Under the pieces are notes generated by a model. That model was not told the origin of the DNA and did no database searches. It saw only the letters and a list, made by a program, of their open reading frames with translations. The translations under genes and the position numbers were made by a program. A stretch of 64,000 bases of DNA, from assembly GCF_000421665.1 (NCBI RefSeq), contig NZ_ATXL01000002.1, positions 33,285 through 97,284 on the forward strand, given 5' to 3'. Within the stretch, counting starts at the first letter, position 1. Every line of letters begins with the position of its first letter. Shown here in pieces: positions 8,436 to 17,853 of this stretch. Source of the stretch: Bavariicoccus seileri WCC 4188 (GTDB lineage: Bacteria; Bacillota; Bacilli; Lactobacillales; Aerococcaceae).

Positions 8436-9050
8436 TCATTTTTGTACCCTCAATCGTTTATTTGTCCAATAGTCATAAGCAAATTGTGTTTTATTATCAA
8501 TAATGACCCCATCCACCATCAATTGATGAAGTTGGTCATAAGTCAACCAACCGACATCTAAAAATTCATCCTCATCTGCTGCTTTCGACCCTTCTTTTAA
8601 GTGTAACCCACTAGCCTCATAGAAGGTCAATAATTCGTTGGAATAGCCACATGTCAAAGCCGTCGTCCTTAATTCTTTCCAACGATCTGCTATATAATGC
8701 GTCTCCTCTTCTAGTTCCCGTTTCACGGTGACAAGTGGACTGGCATCTTCTGGATCTTTTTTCCCTGCTGGTATTTCAATCAAACATTTATCAAAAGGTT
8801 TTCGAAATTGTTTCACTACTAACAATTGATCCTGATCATTAAAGGCAATCACTGCACCAGCGCCAGGGTGAAGAACGAGTTCTCTGGTACTTTCTTTGCC
8901 GTTTGGCAGAGTAACTGTATCGATGACAACATCTAAAAACTTTCCTTTAAAAATCTGTTCCCTTTTCAGTGTTTTTTCATAGAACTTTTCATCATCCGTT
9001 TTGCTTGCGATTAAATCATTTTTATAAAACACATGCTCTTCTTTTGTCAT
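8436..9050 (-). CDS. nudF: ADP-ribose pyrophosphatase, Nudix family
   Basis: Probably hydrolyses ADP-ribose to AMP and ribose 5-phosphate. The protein (204 residues from the ATG at 9048-9050) has a Nudix box around PAGKKDPEDASPL and VKRELEEETHYIAD, with one residue more than usual between the Gly and the RELEEE core. The upstream segment TRELVLHPGAGAVIAF is typical of the ADP-ribose group. The start was chosen because GAGGA lies 7 nt upstream; a longer frame to 9116 would add 22 basic residues. Specificity among Nudix enzymes is inferred. Confidence 0.88.
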   Translation of the reverse strand: MTKEEHVFYKNDLIASKTDDEKFYEKTLKREQIFKGKFLDVVIDTVTLPNGKESTRELVLHPGAGAVIAFNDQDQLLVVKQFRKPFDKCLIEIPAGKKDPEDASPLVTVKRELEEETHYIADRWKELRTTALTCGYSNELLTFYEASGLHLKEGSKAADEDEFLDVGWLTYDQLHQLMVDGVIIDNKTQFAYDYWTNKRLRVQK

Positions 9051-9109
9051 CACGTTTTCCTCACTCGTCTTTAGTTTTCTAGTTATGCGATTCCTACTAT
9101 TTCTTCTAT

Positions 9110-9215
9110 TCTTCACTTTCTTCTACTGCTTCTATTTCTTCAGTTCTATCTATTACTTCTATTCTTTCTATTACTTCTTTTTCTACAATTTCTTTTTCTA
9201 TTTATAAGCACGTTT
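9110..9215. repeat. Pyrimidine-rich imperfect repeats upstream of the Nudix gene
   Basis: Multiple degenerate copies of TTCTATTACTTC / TTCTATTTCTTC fill the gap between divergent nudF and xpaC. No gene is seen. Confidence 0.55.
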
Positions 9216-9350
9216 CTCTTTAAGAATACGCAACCACTAGGGTTTTGACAACTAACTTTGTAAAAGTTTTAGATAAATCGTGCTTAAGTCTTATACATTT
9301 TAGCCTTAACATTGATATACTGTTACTATAGAAAGAGAGGAGACTCGCCC

Positions 9351-10226
9351 ATGAAGTCAACTGATCTCAATAATAAAACTGACAACAAGCAACAAGATCC
9401 TTATTCTCTGAAGAATTATTCCTTGGTATGGACAAGTGTTATGATTGGAATGATAATGGGATTTCTCGTAATGGCGATCATGTCCGGTATCGGTGGATTT
9501 TTTAACGGTGCTATCATTGTAACTGGAAGTGTTTTATTCAGTTATATCGGTGGTTGGATCACCTTGAGACAATTCAATAAACCTAGTCATAAACGTTTTT
9601 CACTGAAACGTAATAAGCGACAGAATGACTTGCCTCCCCTCTCTCCATCAAAGAGAGCATTTTATGAAGAGCAAGGGCTTGATGAGAATGATATCGTTTT
9701 TTTCAGAAGGCAAATGGCCAAAACAAAAGAACAAGTCATTGCACTTGAACAAACAACTCGTCGGTCGACCAAATTAAAAGCAGTCATGACAAGATATGAC
9801 TTGTTCCCGATCTTGAAAGACTATTTCAATGAGATCACCATGGCACCAAAACGACTATACGAAGTTGAAGCCTTATTGTATTCTTACATTCCTTCTTTGC
9901 TAGAAATCAGTGAAAAATATTTAGACATTGAAAAACATGTCAGCAAATCAAAGGAAACTTTTCAAACAATGACTGATAGTATCGAAACCGTTGAAGCCTT
10001 ATGTGCTAGTGTACAACGGTCATATCGGGAATTCATGTCGGATGACATTGACGATATCACAATTGACTTACAGCTCGCTAAAGAGCGATTAGAACAAGAT
10101 AAACAATTACTGGAAATGTCAAAAGAAGAAAAACGTGCAGTTCCAGACATGGCTTTACGTGAACTCGAAGAAAGTTTAAAAAAGGAAAAAGCAGCTGTAT
10201 CTGCTCAAGACTTCGATGCTTTTTAA
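9351..10226 (+). CDS. xpaC: XpaC-family protein
   Basis: Member of the XpaC family (5-bromo-4-chloroindolyl phosphate hydrolysis protein), of unclear biochemical function and often paired with telA. The 291-residue protein has two membrane segments (about 30-80) and then a charged helical, coiled-coil-like C-terminal half. The ATG at 9351 follows GAGAGGAG; an upstream ATG at 9312 lacks such a site. It is followed by telA after 259 bp. The pair is linked in related bacteria to resistance to cell envelope stress and toxic anions, but the mechanism is not shown here. Confidence 0.88.
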   Translation: MKSTDLNNKTDNKQQDPYSLKNYSLVWTSVMIGMIMGFLVMAIMSGIGGFFNGAIIVTGSVLFSYIGGWITLRQFNKPSHKRFSLKRNKRQNDLPPLSPSKRAFYEEQGLDENDIVFFRRQMAKTKEQVIALEQTTRRSTKLKAVMTRYDLFPILKDYFNEITMAPKRLYEVEALLYSYIPSLLEISEKYLDIEKHVSKSKETFQTMTDSIETVEALCASVQRSYREFMSDDIDDITIDLQLAKERLEQDKQLLEMSKEEKRAVPDMALRELEESLKKEKAAVSAQDFDAF

Positions 10227-10269
10227 TCCTTCACCACTGAGAATATCATTAAAGCTACACTAGTCGTCT

Positions 10270-10315
10270 TAATTATGGTATTTTGGATTTAATAATAAAC
10301 CGAAATACCATTACT
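10270..10315 (+). terminator. Hairpin after xpaC
   Basis: Inverted repeat ATGGTATTTTGG (10275-10286) / CCGAAATACCAT (10300-10311), 11 of 12 positions pairing. No strong T run follows, so it may attenuate rather than end transcription before telA. Confidence 0.5.
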
Positions 10316-10485
10316 CATATACTCTTCACCTTAATCCTTTTACCCTGATCCCATCACTGTCATAACATCAAGACAATATATCAGCATACGACAGGTGCAT
10401 AAAATTACGCCAGATACATCAACAGACATTAGGATGTCACTATAACTTAAGGAAGTAACAACTCAACCTATTAGGAGGTTTCTCT

Positions 10486-11730
10486 ATGGCAAATAACGAT
10501 ATTTCAAACCAACTGACACCAGACAATCAAGATCATACCTCAAACGGAGGACAGTCAAATGATGTTGACGCCCTCTTATCAAATCCCTTTGGAGATCCAA
10601 ACGATACAACGGCTGATTTTACGCCAAAAAACCTTGATCTAGATTCAGGAGATGAAGCGCCAAAATCAAAATTGATCGATACATTGACTGAAGAACGGCA
10701 ACAGCAAGCACGTGCATTAGCAAAACAAATCGATGAATCTAATCCGCAAGCTATCATCACTTATGGAGCTGCCGCACAAAAGCAACTGAGTGAATTTAGT
10801 CAACAAATGTTACTCCATGTTCAAAATAAGGACACCGGAGAAATCGGTGAATCCCTCACTGAATTAATGTTCAAATTGAATGAGACTGATCCAAAAGAAT
10901 TAGCGGCAGCAGAAAATAATGTCCTAAAAAAATGGTTTGGGAAGGCAAAACAATCGGTCTACCAAATGACTGCTAAGTACCAACAAGTAGGAACACAAGT
11001 CGACAAGATTGCTTTAAAACTCAAGCAGTCAAAATCTGGTCTGATGAATGACAATCGAACACTCGAACAAATTTATCAAAAGAATAAAAACTTCTATGAA
11101 GCATTGAATGTTTACATTGCTGCTGGCGAAGTAAAACTTGAGGAACTAGAAACAGTCACAATCCCTCAAGCCGTTTCTAAGACCACTGGATCTAAAAATC
11201 AAATGGATGTCCAAGTTGTCAGTGATTTACGGGCCTTTGCGGAGCGATTAGATAAACGAAATCATGACTTAAAATTGACAAGGCAAATGACGATTCAACA
11301 AGCACCACAGATTCGTTTAATCCAAAACACTAACCAAGCACTAGCGGAAAAGATTCAGTCCTCTATCACGACTGCAATTCCACTTTGGAAAAATCAAATT
11401 GCTATTGCAATGACCTTGTTCCGTCAACGTGATGCTGTAGCGGCACAACGTCAAGTCTCTGAAACAACCAACGACCTGATGAAACGAAACTCAGAAATGT
11501 TGAAGCAATCCTCTATTGAAACTGCCAAAGAAAACGAACGTGGCATCATTGATATCGAGACTTTGCAAAAGACGCAAAACGACTTGCTAGAAACGCTTGA
11601 AGAAACAGTCCGTATCCAACAAGAAGGTAGACAAAAACGTCGGTCAGCAGAAAAAGAGCTCGGTGTCATGGAAAATCAATTGAAACAACAATTGCTCTCA
11701 ATCAGTAGACGCGAGCAGAGTGGTCAATAA
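10486..11730 (+). CDS. telA: Toxic anion resistance protein TelA
   Basis: TelA/KlaA family protein named for tellurite resistance; in Firmicutes it acts in envelope stress and antimicrobial tolerance through an unknown mechanism. The 414-residue protein is soluble and highly helical with coiled-coil propensity. An acidic N-terminal region is followed by the family core (residues about 75-400), with conserved stretches near [18 protein letters not shown] and the C-terminal [21 protein letters not shown] strong Shine-Dalgarno (AGGAGG) precedes the start. It follows xpaC on the same strand. Confidence 0.93.
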   Translation: MANNDISNQLTPDNQDHTSNGGQSNDVDALLSNPFGDPNDTTADFTPKNLDLDSGDEAPKSKLIDTLTEERQQQARALAKQIDESNPQAIITYGAAAQKQLSEFSQQMLLHVQNKDTGEIGESLTELMFKLNETDPKELAAAENNVLKKWFGKAKQSVYQMTAKYQQVGTQVDKIALKLKQSKSGLMNDNRTLEQIYQKNKNFYEALNVYIAAGEVKLEELETVTIPQAVSKTTGSKNQMDVQVVSDLRAFAERLDKRNHDLKLTRQMTIQQAPQIRLIQNTNQALAEKIQSSITTAIPLWKNQIAIAMTLFRQRDAVAAQRQVSETTNDLMKRNSEMLKQSSIETAKENERGIIDIETLQKTQNDLLETLEETVRIQQEGRQKRRSAEKELGVMENQLKQQLLSISRREQSGQ

Positions 11731-11907
11731 TCATATTCTTTTACTTTAAATATGTTCTCTTTTATAATTAGTGTATAGTTGATAGCATCCCTATACGATA
11801 TTTCTGAGCTTATCTCTCTTGAGTAGTCGTGTTGTGGCAATGCGAGTCAATTAGTCGTCATCAGTTTTGTTGACGATATTAGAAAAAAATTAAAGGAGGA
11901 ATTATTT

Positions 11908-12156
11908 ATGGGTTGGTTATGGTCTTTAATTGTTGGTGGCGTTATCGGATGGGCAGCAGGCGCAATTCTAGGAAAAGATATTCCTGGAGGTATTATTGGT
12001 AATATTGTTGCAGGAATGTTAGGTTCTTGGGTTGGTGGAGCTTTACTACCAGATCTTGGACCTGTAATAGGTGGCTACACTGTCATTCCAAGTCTACTAG
12101 GTGCTATTATTTTGATACTCGTTGTAAGTTGGATCCTAAAAGCAACCAGTAAGTAG
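11908..12156 (+). CDS. GlsB/YeaQ/YmgE-family membrane protein
   Basis: Small 82-residue, very hydrophobic Gly-rich protein with three membrane segments (about 1-20, 27-47, 58-78), matching the transglycosylase-associated protein family. In enterococci GlsB is linked to general stress and bile salt tolerance. The start follows AAAGGAGGAATT. It is a single-gene unit with its own upstream region; no neighbouring gls24 gene is present. Confidence 0.88.
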   Translation: MGWLWSLIVGGVIGWAAGAILGKDIPGGIIGNIVAGMLGSWVGGALLPDLGPVIGGYTVIPSLLGAIILILVVSWILKATSK

Positions 12157-12174
12157 ATTTTTTTCAGCAGCTTA

Positions 12175-12270
12175 CTTTTAATTACCCATCATCTCGTTAG
12201 CGCCTAGTTAACAGCTTGTTAGCATCCAGTTAGCGTCTAGCTAGCATCTAGCTAGCAAATAGTTAATAAA
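12175..12270. repeat. Tandem TAGCT-rich repeats upstream of the DUF368 gene
   Basis: Repeated units of the form GTTAGCGTCTAGCTAGCATC fill 12190-12262. A separate inverted repeat (GTCGGAAAAA...TTTTTCCGAT, about 12318-12352) follows and could attenuate transcription into the gene at 12384. Confidence 0.55.
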
Positions 12271-12383
12271 TTATAAAGTTTACCCAATCTATCATGATCT
12301 ATGATAATATGGGGTCAACGTCGGAAAAAGACGAAATGTTTTTTTCCGATATTTTATTGTCAAAAATGCGAGGGGTTATTACA

Positions 12384-13214
12384 ATGACTGAAGATTCAAA
12401 AAACGGCAGCTTTTGGCTGCGATTCATCAAAGGAATGTTTATCGGTTCAGGTTTTATTCTTCCAGGTGTTAGTGGTGGCGCACTAGCTGCTATCTTTGGA
12501 ATCTATGAACGGATGATCAGCTTTTTAGCTAATCTCACCAAGCAGTTCAAAGAGAATTTCCTGTTCTTCTTACCCGTTGGCCTAGGAGCTCTATTCGGGA
12601 TTTTCTTATTATCATTTGGTGTTAGTTTCCTACTGGGCAACTACGAAACAGTTATCTTGTGGTTTTTCGTTGGCTGCATTGTAGGGACCCTACCATCTCT
12701 TTGGAAAGAAGCTGGCAAAGAAGGACGATCAACTCGTGAATATATTATTCTTGCTGTTAGTTTCATTGCGGGTAGTCTCTTCTTATGGCAAGGCTCAGCA
12801 CTGTTTACAGTGGTAGAACCAACTTTCTTGAATTGGATCTTTGCAGGTGTCTTGATTGCTCTAGGAATGATCGTTCCAGGACTATCTCCTTCAAACTTTC
12901 TACTCTATATGGGCCTCTACAAACTCATGGCGGATGGGTTCAAGAACTTCGATTTTGCGATCATTATCCCAATTGGAATCGGTGGACTGGCTACTGTGTT
13001 ACTGCTATCCAAACTGATGAATTATATCTTCAGCATTGCCTTTCCACAACTTTTCCATTTTATCTTAGGAATCGTTTTAGCATCAACTGTAATGATTATT
13101 CCGACAGATTATAGTGGCATTGGTTTCGGAGACTATATTGGTTGTATCTTACTACTCCTAGCTGGCACATGGTTGGGTGCTTTCATGAGCAGACTAGAAA
13201 ACAAGTACAAATAA
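12384..13214 (+). CDS. DUF368 membrane protein, probable undecaprenyl phosphate translocase
   Basis: The 276-residue polytopic protein (about eight to nine membrane helices) has the DUF368 signatures FILPGVSGGALAAIFGIYERM near the N terminus and MIVPGLSPSNFLLYMGLY in the centre, two related half-repeats. DUF368 proteins are reported to recycle undecaprenyl phosphate across the membrane, supporting wall and teichoic acid synthesis. The ATG at 12384 has GAGGGG at 8 nt; a longer frame from 12294 would run through the upstream inverted repeat. It is a monocistronic unit ended by the hairpin at 13347-13388. Confidence 0.9.
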   Translation: MTEDSKNGSFWLRFIKGMFIGSGFILPGVSGGALAAIFGIYERMISFLANLTKQFKENFLFFLPVGLGALFGIFLLSFGVSFLLGNYETVILWFFVGCIVGTLPSLWKEAGKEGRSTREYIILAVSFIAGSLFLWQGSALFTVVEPTFLNWIFAGVLIALGMIVPGLSPSNFLLYMGLYKLMADGFKNFDFAIIIPIGIGGLATVLLLSKLMNYIFSIAFPQLFHFILGIVLASTVMIIPTDYSGIGFGDYIGCILLLLAGTWLGAFMSRLENKYK

Positions 13215-13346
13215 ACCTCCTAATATGACCCTACTTTTCTAATGACCATTCATTTGTGGGAAAGATATACCGTAAAATCAACAATAACGACGTCAATCAT
13301 GTCGTCAGTTACGTTGTCAGTTACAATAGTTCAACCAAAAATTAAA

Positions 13347-13395
13347 AGATAAGCATGGCAGATGATTTACCTTCTGCCATGCTTATCTTCTTTTT
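13347..13395. terminator. Strong bidirectional terminator between DUF368 gene and divIVA
   Basis: A 16-bp perfect stem, AGATAAGCATGGCAGA (13347-13362) with TCTGCCATGCTTATCT (13373-13388), flanked by A-rich sequence upstream and TTCTTTTT downstream. It serves both convergent units. Confidence 0.92.
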
Positions 13396-13455
13396 AGGTT
13401 CTATACCACTGTTAACCTCTAGTATTCTAGAACAGGGTTACACTATATCTTTCTA

Positions 13456-14457
13456 TTACTCGTCGTCAAATGATCCTTGATGCTTGGCTGCCACAGGTTT
13501 TTTAGAATCGTAGTTTTCTTCTTCGATTTGACGTTCGCTTCGACGCAATCTCTTTTCGATTTCTGCTTTAGCACGCGCTTCAGGTGTCAGTTCTTCTGTT
13601 GGAGTAACTTCTTCATCCTTTTTAACCACTTGATCTTGGTCAGTCGATACAACGACATCCACAGGCTTCTCTTCTTGTCTGTCTTGTTCAGGCGTTACAG
13701 CTTTTTCCTCAGCTTGTTCATTAGCCGATGATTGATCAGGTTTTGACTGTGGCGCTACTTCTGCGGTTACTTTTGGTGCTTTACGTACTGGTTCTTCAGG
13801 AAGTTCTTCAGAATCAGTTGGTTTTGGACGATGAATTGGTTCGAATGCTCTTGTCTCATCCAGACTAGCATCATGAAGTTCAACATCACGTTTTTCTAAT
13901 TGCTTATTAGCTTCACGTTCCATTCTTCTCACACGTTTACGACGGGCATCTACAACTTCTTTAACAGTTGGCGGAACAACTTCAGGATCTTTTTGGGATT
14001 TCAATAATTCATCCCATTCTTCGCTTTTCACCATTTCCAATTGTGTTTCAATCAATAATTGTAGTTTTTGACGGAAGACACGAGAATCACGTTGCAGAGC
14101 ATCCGTCTCACGATTAATAGCAGTTGCCTTGCGAGCTGCATCTTTCAACAACTTATCAGCTGTTCTTTCAGCTTCAAAAATAATCATTTCTGCTTCTTTG
14201 TTTGCATTTTTCTTCAAACGGTCTGCTGCTTCTTGTGCCACGATGATCGATTTATTCAAGGTTTCTTGAATACCTTCATAATGACCAATTTTTTCTTCAC
14301 AAAATGAAATTTTCTTTTCAAGCTCTTGATTCTTTTGAAGCAATGTCTCAAATTCTTGGATGATATCATCTAAATAATCGTTGACTTGCTCTTGATCATA
14401 TCCCTTGAATCGTGTATTAAATTCCTTATTGTGAATATCTATTGGGGTTATTGCCAT
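13456..14457 (-). CDS. divIVA: Cell division protein DivIVA
   Basis: Recognises curved membrane at septa and poles and recruits division or wall proteins. The 333-residue protein (from the ATG at 14455-14457, preceded by AAGGAGAG) has the N-terminal membrane-binding domain ITPIDIHNKEFNTRFKGYDQEQVNDYLDDI, a long coiled coil to about residue 170, and an extended acidic, Pro/Glu/Lys-rich tail. The tail is longer than in Bacillus and like that of enterococci. It closes the dcw cluster after ylmH. Confidence 0.95.
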   Translation of the reverse strand: MAITPIDIHNKEFNTRFKGYDQEQVNDYLDDIIQEFETLLQKNQELEKKISFCEEKIGHYEGIQETLNKSIIVAQEAADRLKKNANKEAEMIIFEAERTADKLLKDAARKATAINRETDALQRDSRVFRQKLQLLIETQLEMVKSEEWDELLKSQKDPEVVPPTVKEVVDARRKRVRRMEREANKQLEKRDVELHDASLDETRAFEPIHRPKPTDSEELPEEPVRKAPKVTAEVAPQSKPDQSSANEQAEEKAVTPEQDRQEEKPVDVVVSTDQDQVVKKDEEVTPTEELTPEARAKAEIEKRLRRSERQIEEENYDSKKPVAAKHQGSFDDE

Positions 14458-14575
14458 AATTATTCTCTCCTTTTTTAAATCACTAGTCATCCTGACAGTT
14501 TGAAGCTACAGTTACAAAACTAGCACGCTTCAAAAATGATCTCAAGACTTTCTTTCACTTGTTATTATCCAATGC

Positions 14576-15364
14576 TCAGCCATTATTTGCAAGTATACTG
14601 GCGCCGATTCGCACGCGATCCTTTTTACTACGACCATATATTTCATCGATTCTTATTCTACCATGGCCTCTCACGGAAACAATATCCATGATATCCAATA
14701 AGGCATCAGGTCTTTCACAGATGGCAAAATTTTGTTTGACAGACCCATGTTGAATCAATATCTTAGCTCTTTGCCTTGAAACATGAAAAATCGAACTAAT
14801 AACTGCATCAACGCGCAAACTACTCACAGTCGTTTCAATCGGCTCCCAAAAATCAGTTGGGATGACCAAGTTAGTTTCAGTGATTGGCTCTAGGTGAACC
14901 GTCATCTTACCTATTTTGGTCACCTGAGTCACCACATAATCCATGATTGTCTTATCTAAGATAATCTGGTACCTTGTGCCATCTGTGATAATATCTCCAA
15001 AAAGCTCTCTTTTAATCCCCGCACTCATCAAACTGCCTAAAATCTTTGGATGAGAAATGTTCCCAAACTTTACAGGATAATGAACCTCTAAGAAACCAAT
15101 CTCAAAGTCCTCTGTTCTAGGCTCATAGTAGTCAGGATAAAGTAGGCATCGTTTGCGTTCACTTTCATGATATCCTCCGCGATAACTAAATCGAACGTCT
15201 CCTTCTTTTCCTAAAGCGCTCAAAACGATATATTGCTCTCTTGGATCAAGGAAGTGCAACAACAATGGCGAATAATGATCCAAAACTTGCGCCCTAGCAG
15301 ATTCGATTTGATCAATAAATAATTGTTCTTCTGGTCTAAAATGTTGATATAAATCTGTTGCCAT
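14576..15364 (-). CDS. ylmH: YlmH, S4-domain RNA-binding protein
   Basis: The 262-residue protein has a C-terminal S4 RNA-binding domain (about 180-250, VSSIFHVSRQRAKILIQHGSVKQNF) after an N-terminal family domain containing GGYHESERKRCLLYP. In Bacillus YlmH rescues stalled ribosomes. Its place between yggT and divIVA is the conserved Gram-positive arrangement. It is co-directional with the division genes and probably co-transcribed. Confidence 0.93.
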   Translation of the reverse strand: MATDLYQHFRPEEQLFIDQIESARAQVLDHYSPLLLHFLDPREQYIVLSALGKEGDVRFSYRGGYHESERKRCLLYPDYYEPRTEDFEIGFLEVHYPVKFGNISHPKILGSLMSAGIKRELFGDIITDGTRYQIILDKTIMDYVVTQVTKIGKMTVHLEPITETNLVIPTDFWEPIETTVSSLRVDAVISSIFHVSRQRAKILIQHGSVKQNFAICERPDALLDIMDIVSVRGHGRIRIDEIYGRSKKDRVRIGASILANNG

Positions 15365-15494
15365 TTATCTATCCTCATTGTCTAACTGTGACACGTCTAT
15401 CCCTAATCCTGTAGCTTTTGGCTAACTTACTCCACAACGGTTCTACTGTTATCCCCTACCACCAAAACGCCAGTCCATTATGGAGAAGATCATC

Positions 15495-15782
15495 TTAGTG
15501 GATCATCATCATAATTCTGACAAATAGGATATACAATCCACGTTGTACCAGTTGTAAAAATATCACGCCTGCCATTACTGAGAAGCCGATGCCACCAATA
15601 GATGGGATCACACGATCAAATATCTCCAGATAAGGTCGCACTAATTTTTCGACCCATTCGCCTAGTTTTGAATCTCTAGCACCTGGTAACCAACTCATCA
15701 AGGCATAGACCACAAGAAGCAAAGAATAGACATAAATGGCAGAATCTAACGCTCGCCATACATAATATACAAAATTGCCCAC
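15495..15782 (-). CDS. yggT: YggT/YlmG membrane protein
   Basis: Small 95-residue YggT-family protein with two hydrophobic segments (about 10-30 and 65-90) flanking the conserved LMSWLPGARDSKLGEWVEKLVRPYLEIFDR region. It lies 15 nt downstream of sepF. Its role is not settled; conservation beside sepF and ftsZ suggests a link with division or membrane organisation. Confidence 0.92.
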   Translation of the reverse strand: MGNFVYYVWRALDSAIYVYSLLLVVYALMSWLPGARDSKLGEWVEKLVRPYLEIFDRVIPSIGGIGFSVMAGVIFLQLVQRGLYILFVRIMMMIH

Positions 15783-15797
15783 TTTTTTACCTCCTTA

Positions 15798-16307
15798 TCA
15801 TGATGAGAAGAATCTTTCATTTTGTTCAGCATCCTCTAAGACACCATCAATCGTCATTGATGGTGGTGTTGCTACAAAGATACCATCACGAACTTTTCGT
15901 AAGTCACCACCGACGGCATAGGCGATTCCTGCTAAGAAATCTATAATGCGTTGGGCTTCAACATCCTCAACATTTTTAAAATTGATAATCAATGCTTGAT
16001 TGCCGAGTAATTCATCTGCAATTGGTTCAACTTCAGCATAAACCTTTGGCTCCACCACATGGATTTTAGAAACCGGTGCAGGTGAGACTTTTCCTTTATT
16101 ACGTTGAGGTAATGGTGCTAAATACCGCTCTCTTCTGTTATTCATACTAGAAGAACGACTGCTTGATGATGGACTAGAAGCCTCCGTATGTTCCATTGGC
16201 GTTGACGATGAAGCAGCTTTCTCAACATCCTCTGACTCTTCGTAATCTTCATATTCCTCTTCATCTGTCATTAAAATAAAATTTTTGAGCGAATCCATCA
16301 AACCCAT
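15798..16307 (-). CDS. sepF: Cell division protein SepF
   Basis: FtsZ partner that bundles protofilaments and anchors them to the membrane. The 169-residue protein has an N-terminal amphipathic helix (MGLMDSLKNFILM), an acidic and Ser-rich linker (about 18-85), and the SepF core with KVYAEVEPIADELLGNQALIINFKNVE and a Gly-rich GIAYAVGGDLRKV segment. A terminator separates it from ftsZ, so it may also have its own promoter. Confidence 0.95.
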   Translation of the reverse strand: MGLMDSLKNFILMTDEEEYEDYEESEDVEKAASSSTPMEHTEASSPSSSSRSSSMNNRRERYLAPLPQRNKGKVSPAPVSKIHVVEPKVYAEVEPIADELLGNQALIINFKNVEDVEAQRIIDFLAGIAYAVGGDLRKVRDGIFVATPPSMTIDGVLEDAEQNERFFSS

Positions 16308-16434
16308 GATCTAAATACCTCCCTATCCTTTTTCACTGACCACTTTAACTGACCACTTAAGCGGATCATTTCTGTAACCAACGTTAGAGATCCACAAGAA
16401 CTCTGTCTGGTCACTTTTAATACTTGTTTTTAAA

Positions 16435-16470
16435 AAACAGGATGGGACAAAAAGCCCCATCCTCATATAA
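16435..16470 (-). terminator. Terminator between ftsZ and sepF
   Basis: Stem AGGATGGG (16439-16446) / CCCATCCT (16456-16463). Read on the minus strand it follows ftsZ and is followed by GTTTTTTAAAAA. Confidence 0.82.
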
Positions 16471-16537
16471 TATCGTAAGGATACTATAAAGTTATTATCT
16501 ATGAACTTCATGTTCAGGCTGTTTATCAGTACTCAGA

Positions 16538-17818
16538 TCATCGATTTCTCTTACGGAAGAAAGGTGGAGTATCCAACCCATCATTATCAGTACCCTTTTT
16601 ATTTTCTTCTACTGGCGGTAAATTCGTGTCAAAACCAGTTGTATCCTCTTGTTCACTTGGAGCTGGACGATTTGGTTGATCACGTTTCAAATCCCAATCT
16701 CCAAACAAGTTTTTATCTTCTTTTTCACGTGGAGCACGTTCAGCTCTTGTAGTGTCTTCATTAAAATCTGATTGTCTACTAGCTTGTGGCCGTGAATTTG
16801 GTGTCCGACTATTGAATGGTGATGATTTTTTATCACTAACAGCTTTACGCTCATTACGCTTATCTAAATCGATCCCAGTAGCAATAACGGTTACGATGAC
16901 TTCATCTTGTAAGTTTTCGTTGATTGAAGTACCCAAAATAATATTGGCTTCAGTTGTTGAGGCTTGGGCAACAATCTCACTCGCATCTTGTGCTTCAAAC
17001 AAGGTCAAATCTGGACCACCAGCGATATTCAATAGGATTTGTTCAGCACCATCGATTGAAACTTCTAGTAATGGTGAAGAAATAGCCTTCTTAGTTGCTT
17101 CTGCCGTACGGTTTTCACCACTAGCAGCACCGATACCCATCAATGCAGAGCCTTGATCTTTCATGACTGTCTTAACATCGGCAAAATCCAAGTTAACGTA
17201 ACCTGGCGCAGTGATAAGGTCTGAAATACCTTGAACACCTTGACGTAAAACATTGTCGGCTTCACGGAAAGCTTCAAGCATTGGTGTCTTTTTATCAACA
17301 ATCTCGAGTAACCGATTGTTAGAGATGATGACTAATGTATCTACATTTTGTTTCATTGCAGCAACGCCTTCTGCCGCAAAACGTCCGCGTTTAGGACCTT
17401 CAAAGCTAAATGGACGAGTCACAACGCCAACCGTTAAAGCCCCTAAGCTTTTCGCGATTTTAGCAACAGTTGGTGCAGCACCAGTTCCAGTTCCACCACC
17501 CATTCCTGCTGTAACGAAAATCAAATCTGCGCCCTCTAGAGCAGCTTGAATGGTTTCTTCACTTTCTTCAGCAGCCTTTGCACCAACTTCAGGCACAGAT
17601 CCTGCCCCTAATCCCTTGGTCAATTTAGGCCCTAATTGAATCTTTGTTTCTGCTTTTGAATTTTTTAAAGCTTGAGTATCTGTGTTTGCAACGATGAATT
17701 CAACACCTTGAACACCTTCGTCGATCATACGGTTGACAGCGTTATTACCTGCTCCGCCGACACCAATCACCTTAATCACAGCACCATTTTCCATTGCATT
17801 GTCAAATGAGTATTCCAT
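16538..17818 (-). CDS. ftsZ: Cell division GTPase FtsZ
   Basis: Tubulin-like GTPase that forms the Z ring. The 426-residue protein has the nucleotide-binding [14 protein letters not shown] (about 19-32), the tubulin signature [10 protein letters not shown] (about 106-115), a T7 loop with [11 protein letters not shown], a long variable linker, and the C-terminal peptide [12 protein letters not shown] that binds FtsA and SepF. It follows ftsA by 35 nt and is part of the dcw cluster. Confidence 0.98.
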   Translation of the reverse strand: MEYSFDNAMENGAVIKVIGVGGAGNNAVNRMIDEGVQGVEFIVANTDTQALKNSKAETKIQLGPKLTKGLGAGSVPEVGAKAAEESEETIQAALEGADLIFVTAGMGGGTGTGAAPTVAKIAKSLGALTVGVVTRPFSFEGPKRGRFAAEGVAAMKQNVDTLVIISNNRLLEIVDKKTPMLEAFREADNVLRQGVQGISDLITAPGYVNLDFADVKTVMKDQGSALMGIGAASGENRTAEATKKAISSPLLEVSIDGAEQILLNIAGGPDLTLFEAQDASEIVAQASTTEANIILGTSINENLQDEVIVTVIATGIDLDKRNERKAVSDKKSSPFNSRTPNSRPQASRQSDFNEDTTRAERAPREKEDKNLFGDWDLKRDQPNRPAPSEQEDTTGFDTNLPPVEENKKGTDNDGLDTPPFFRKRNR

Positions 17819-17853
17819 TTGTTATCCTCCTTAGCAGCTAACCACTGCATTTG

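Noticed and set aside
12785..13114. 109-codon frame inside the DUF368 gene
   Set aside because: Out-of-frame overlap with a conserved membrane protein; no independent evidence.
16323..16511. 62-codon frame between ftsZ and sepF
   Set aside because: It runs through the terminator hairpin at 16439-16463 and has no ribosome binding site.
16752..17156. 134-codon frame opposite ftsZ
   Set aside because: Antisense shadow of a conserved gene; no Shine-Dalgarno or protein-like motif.
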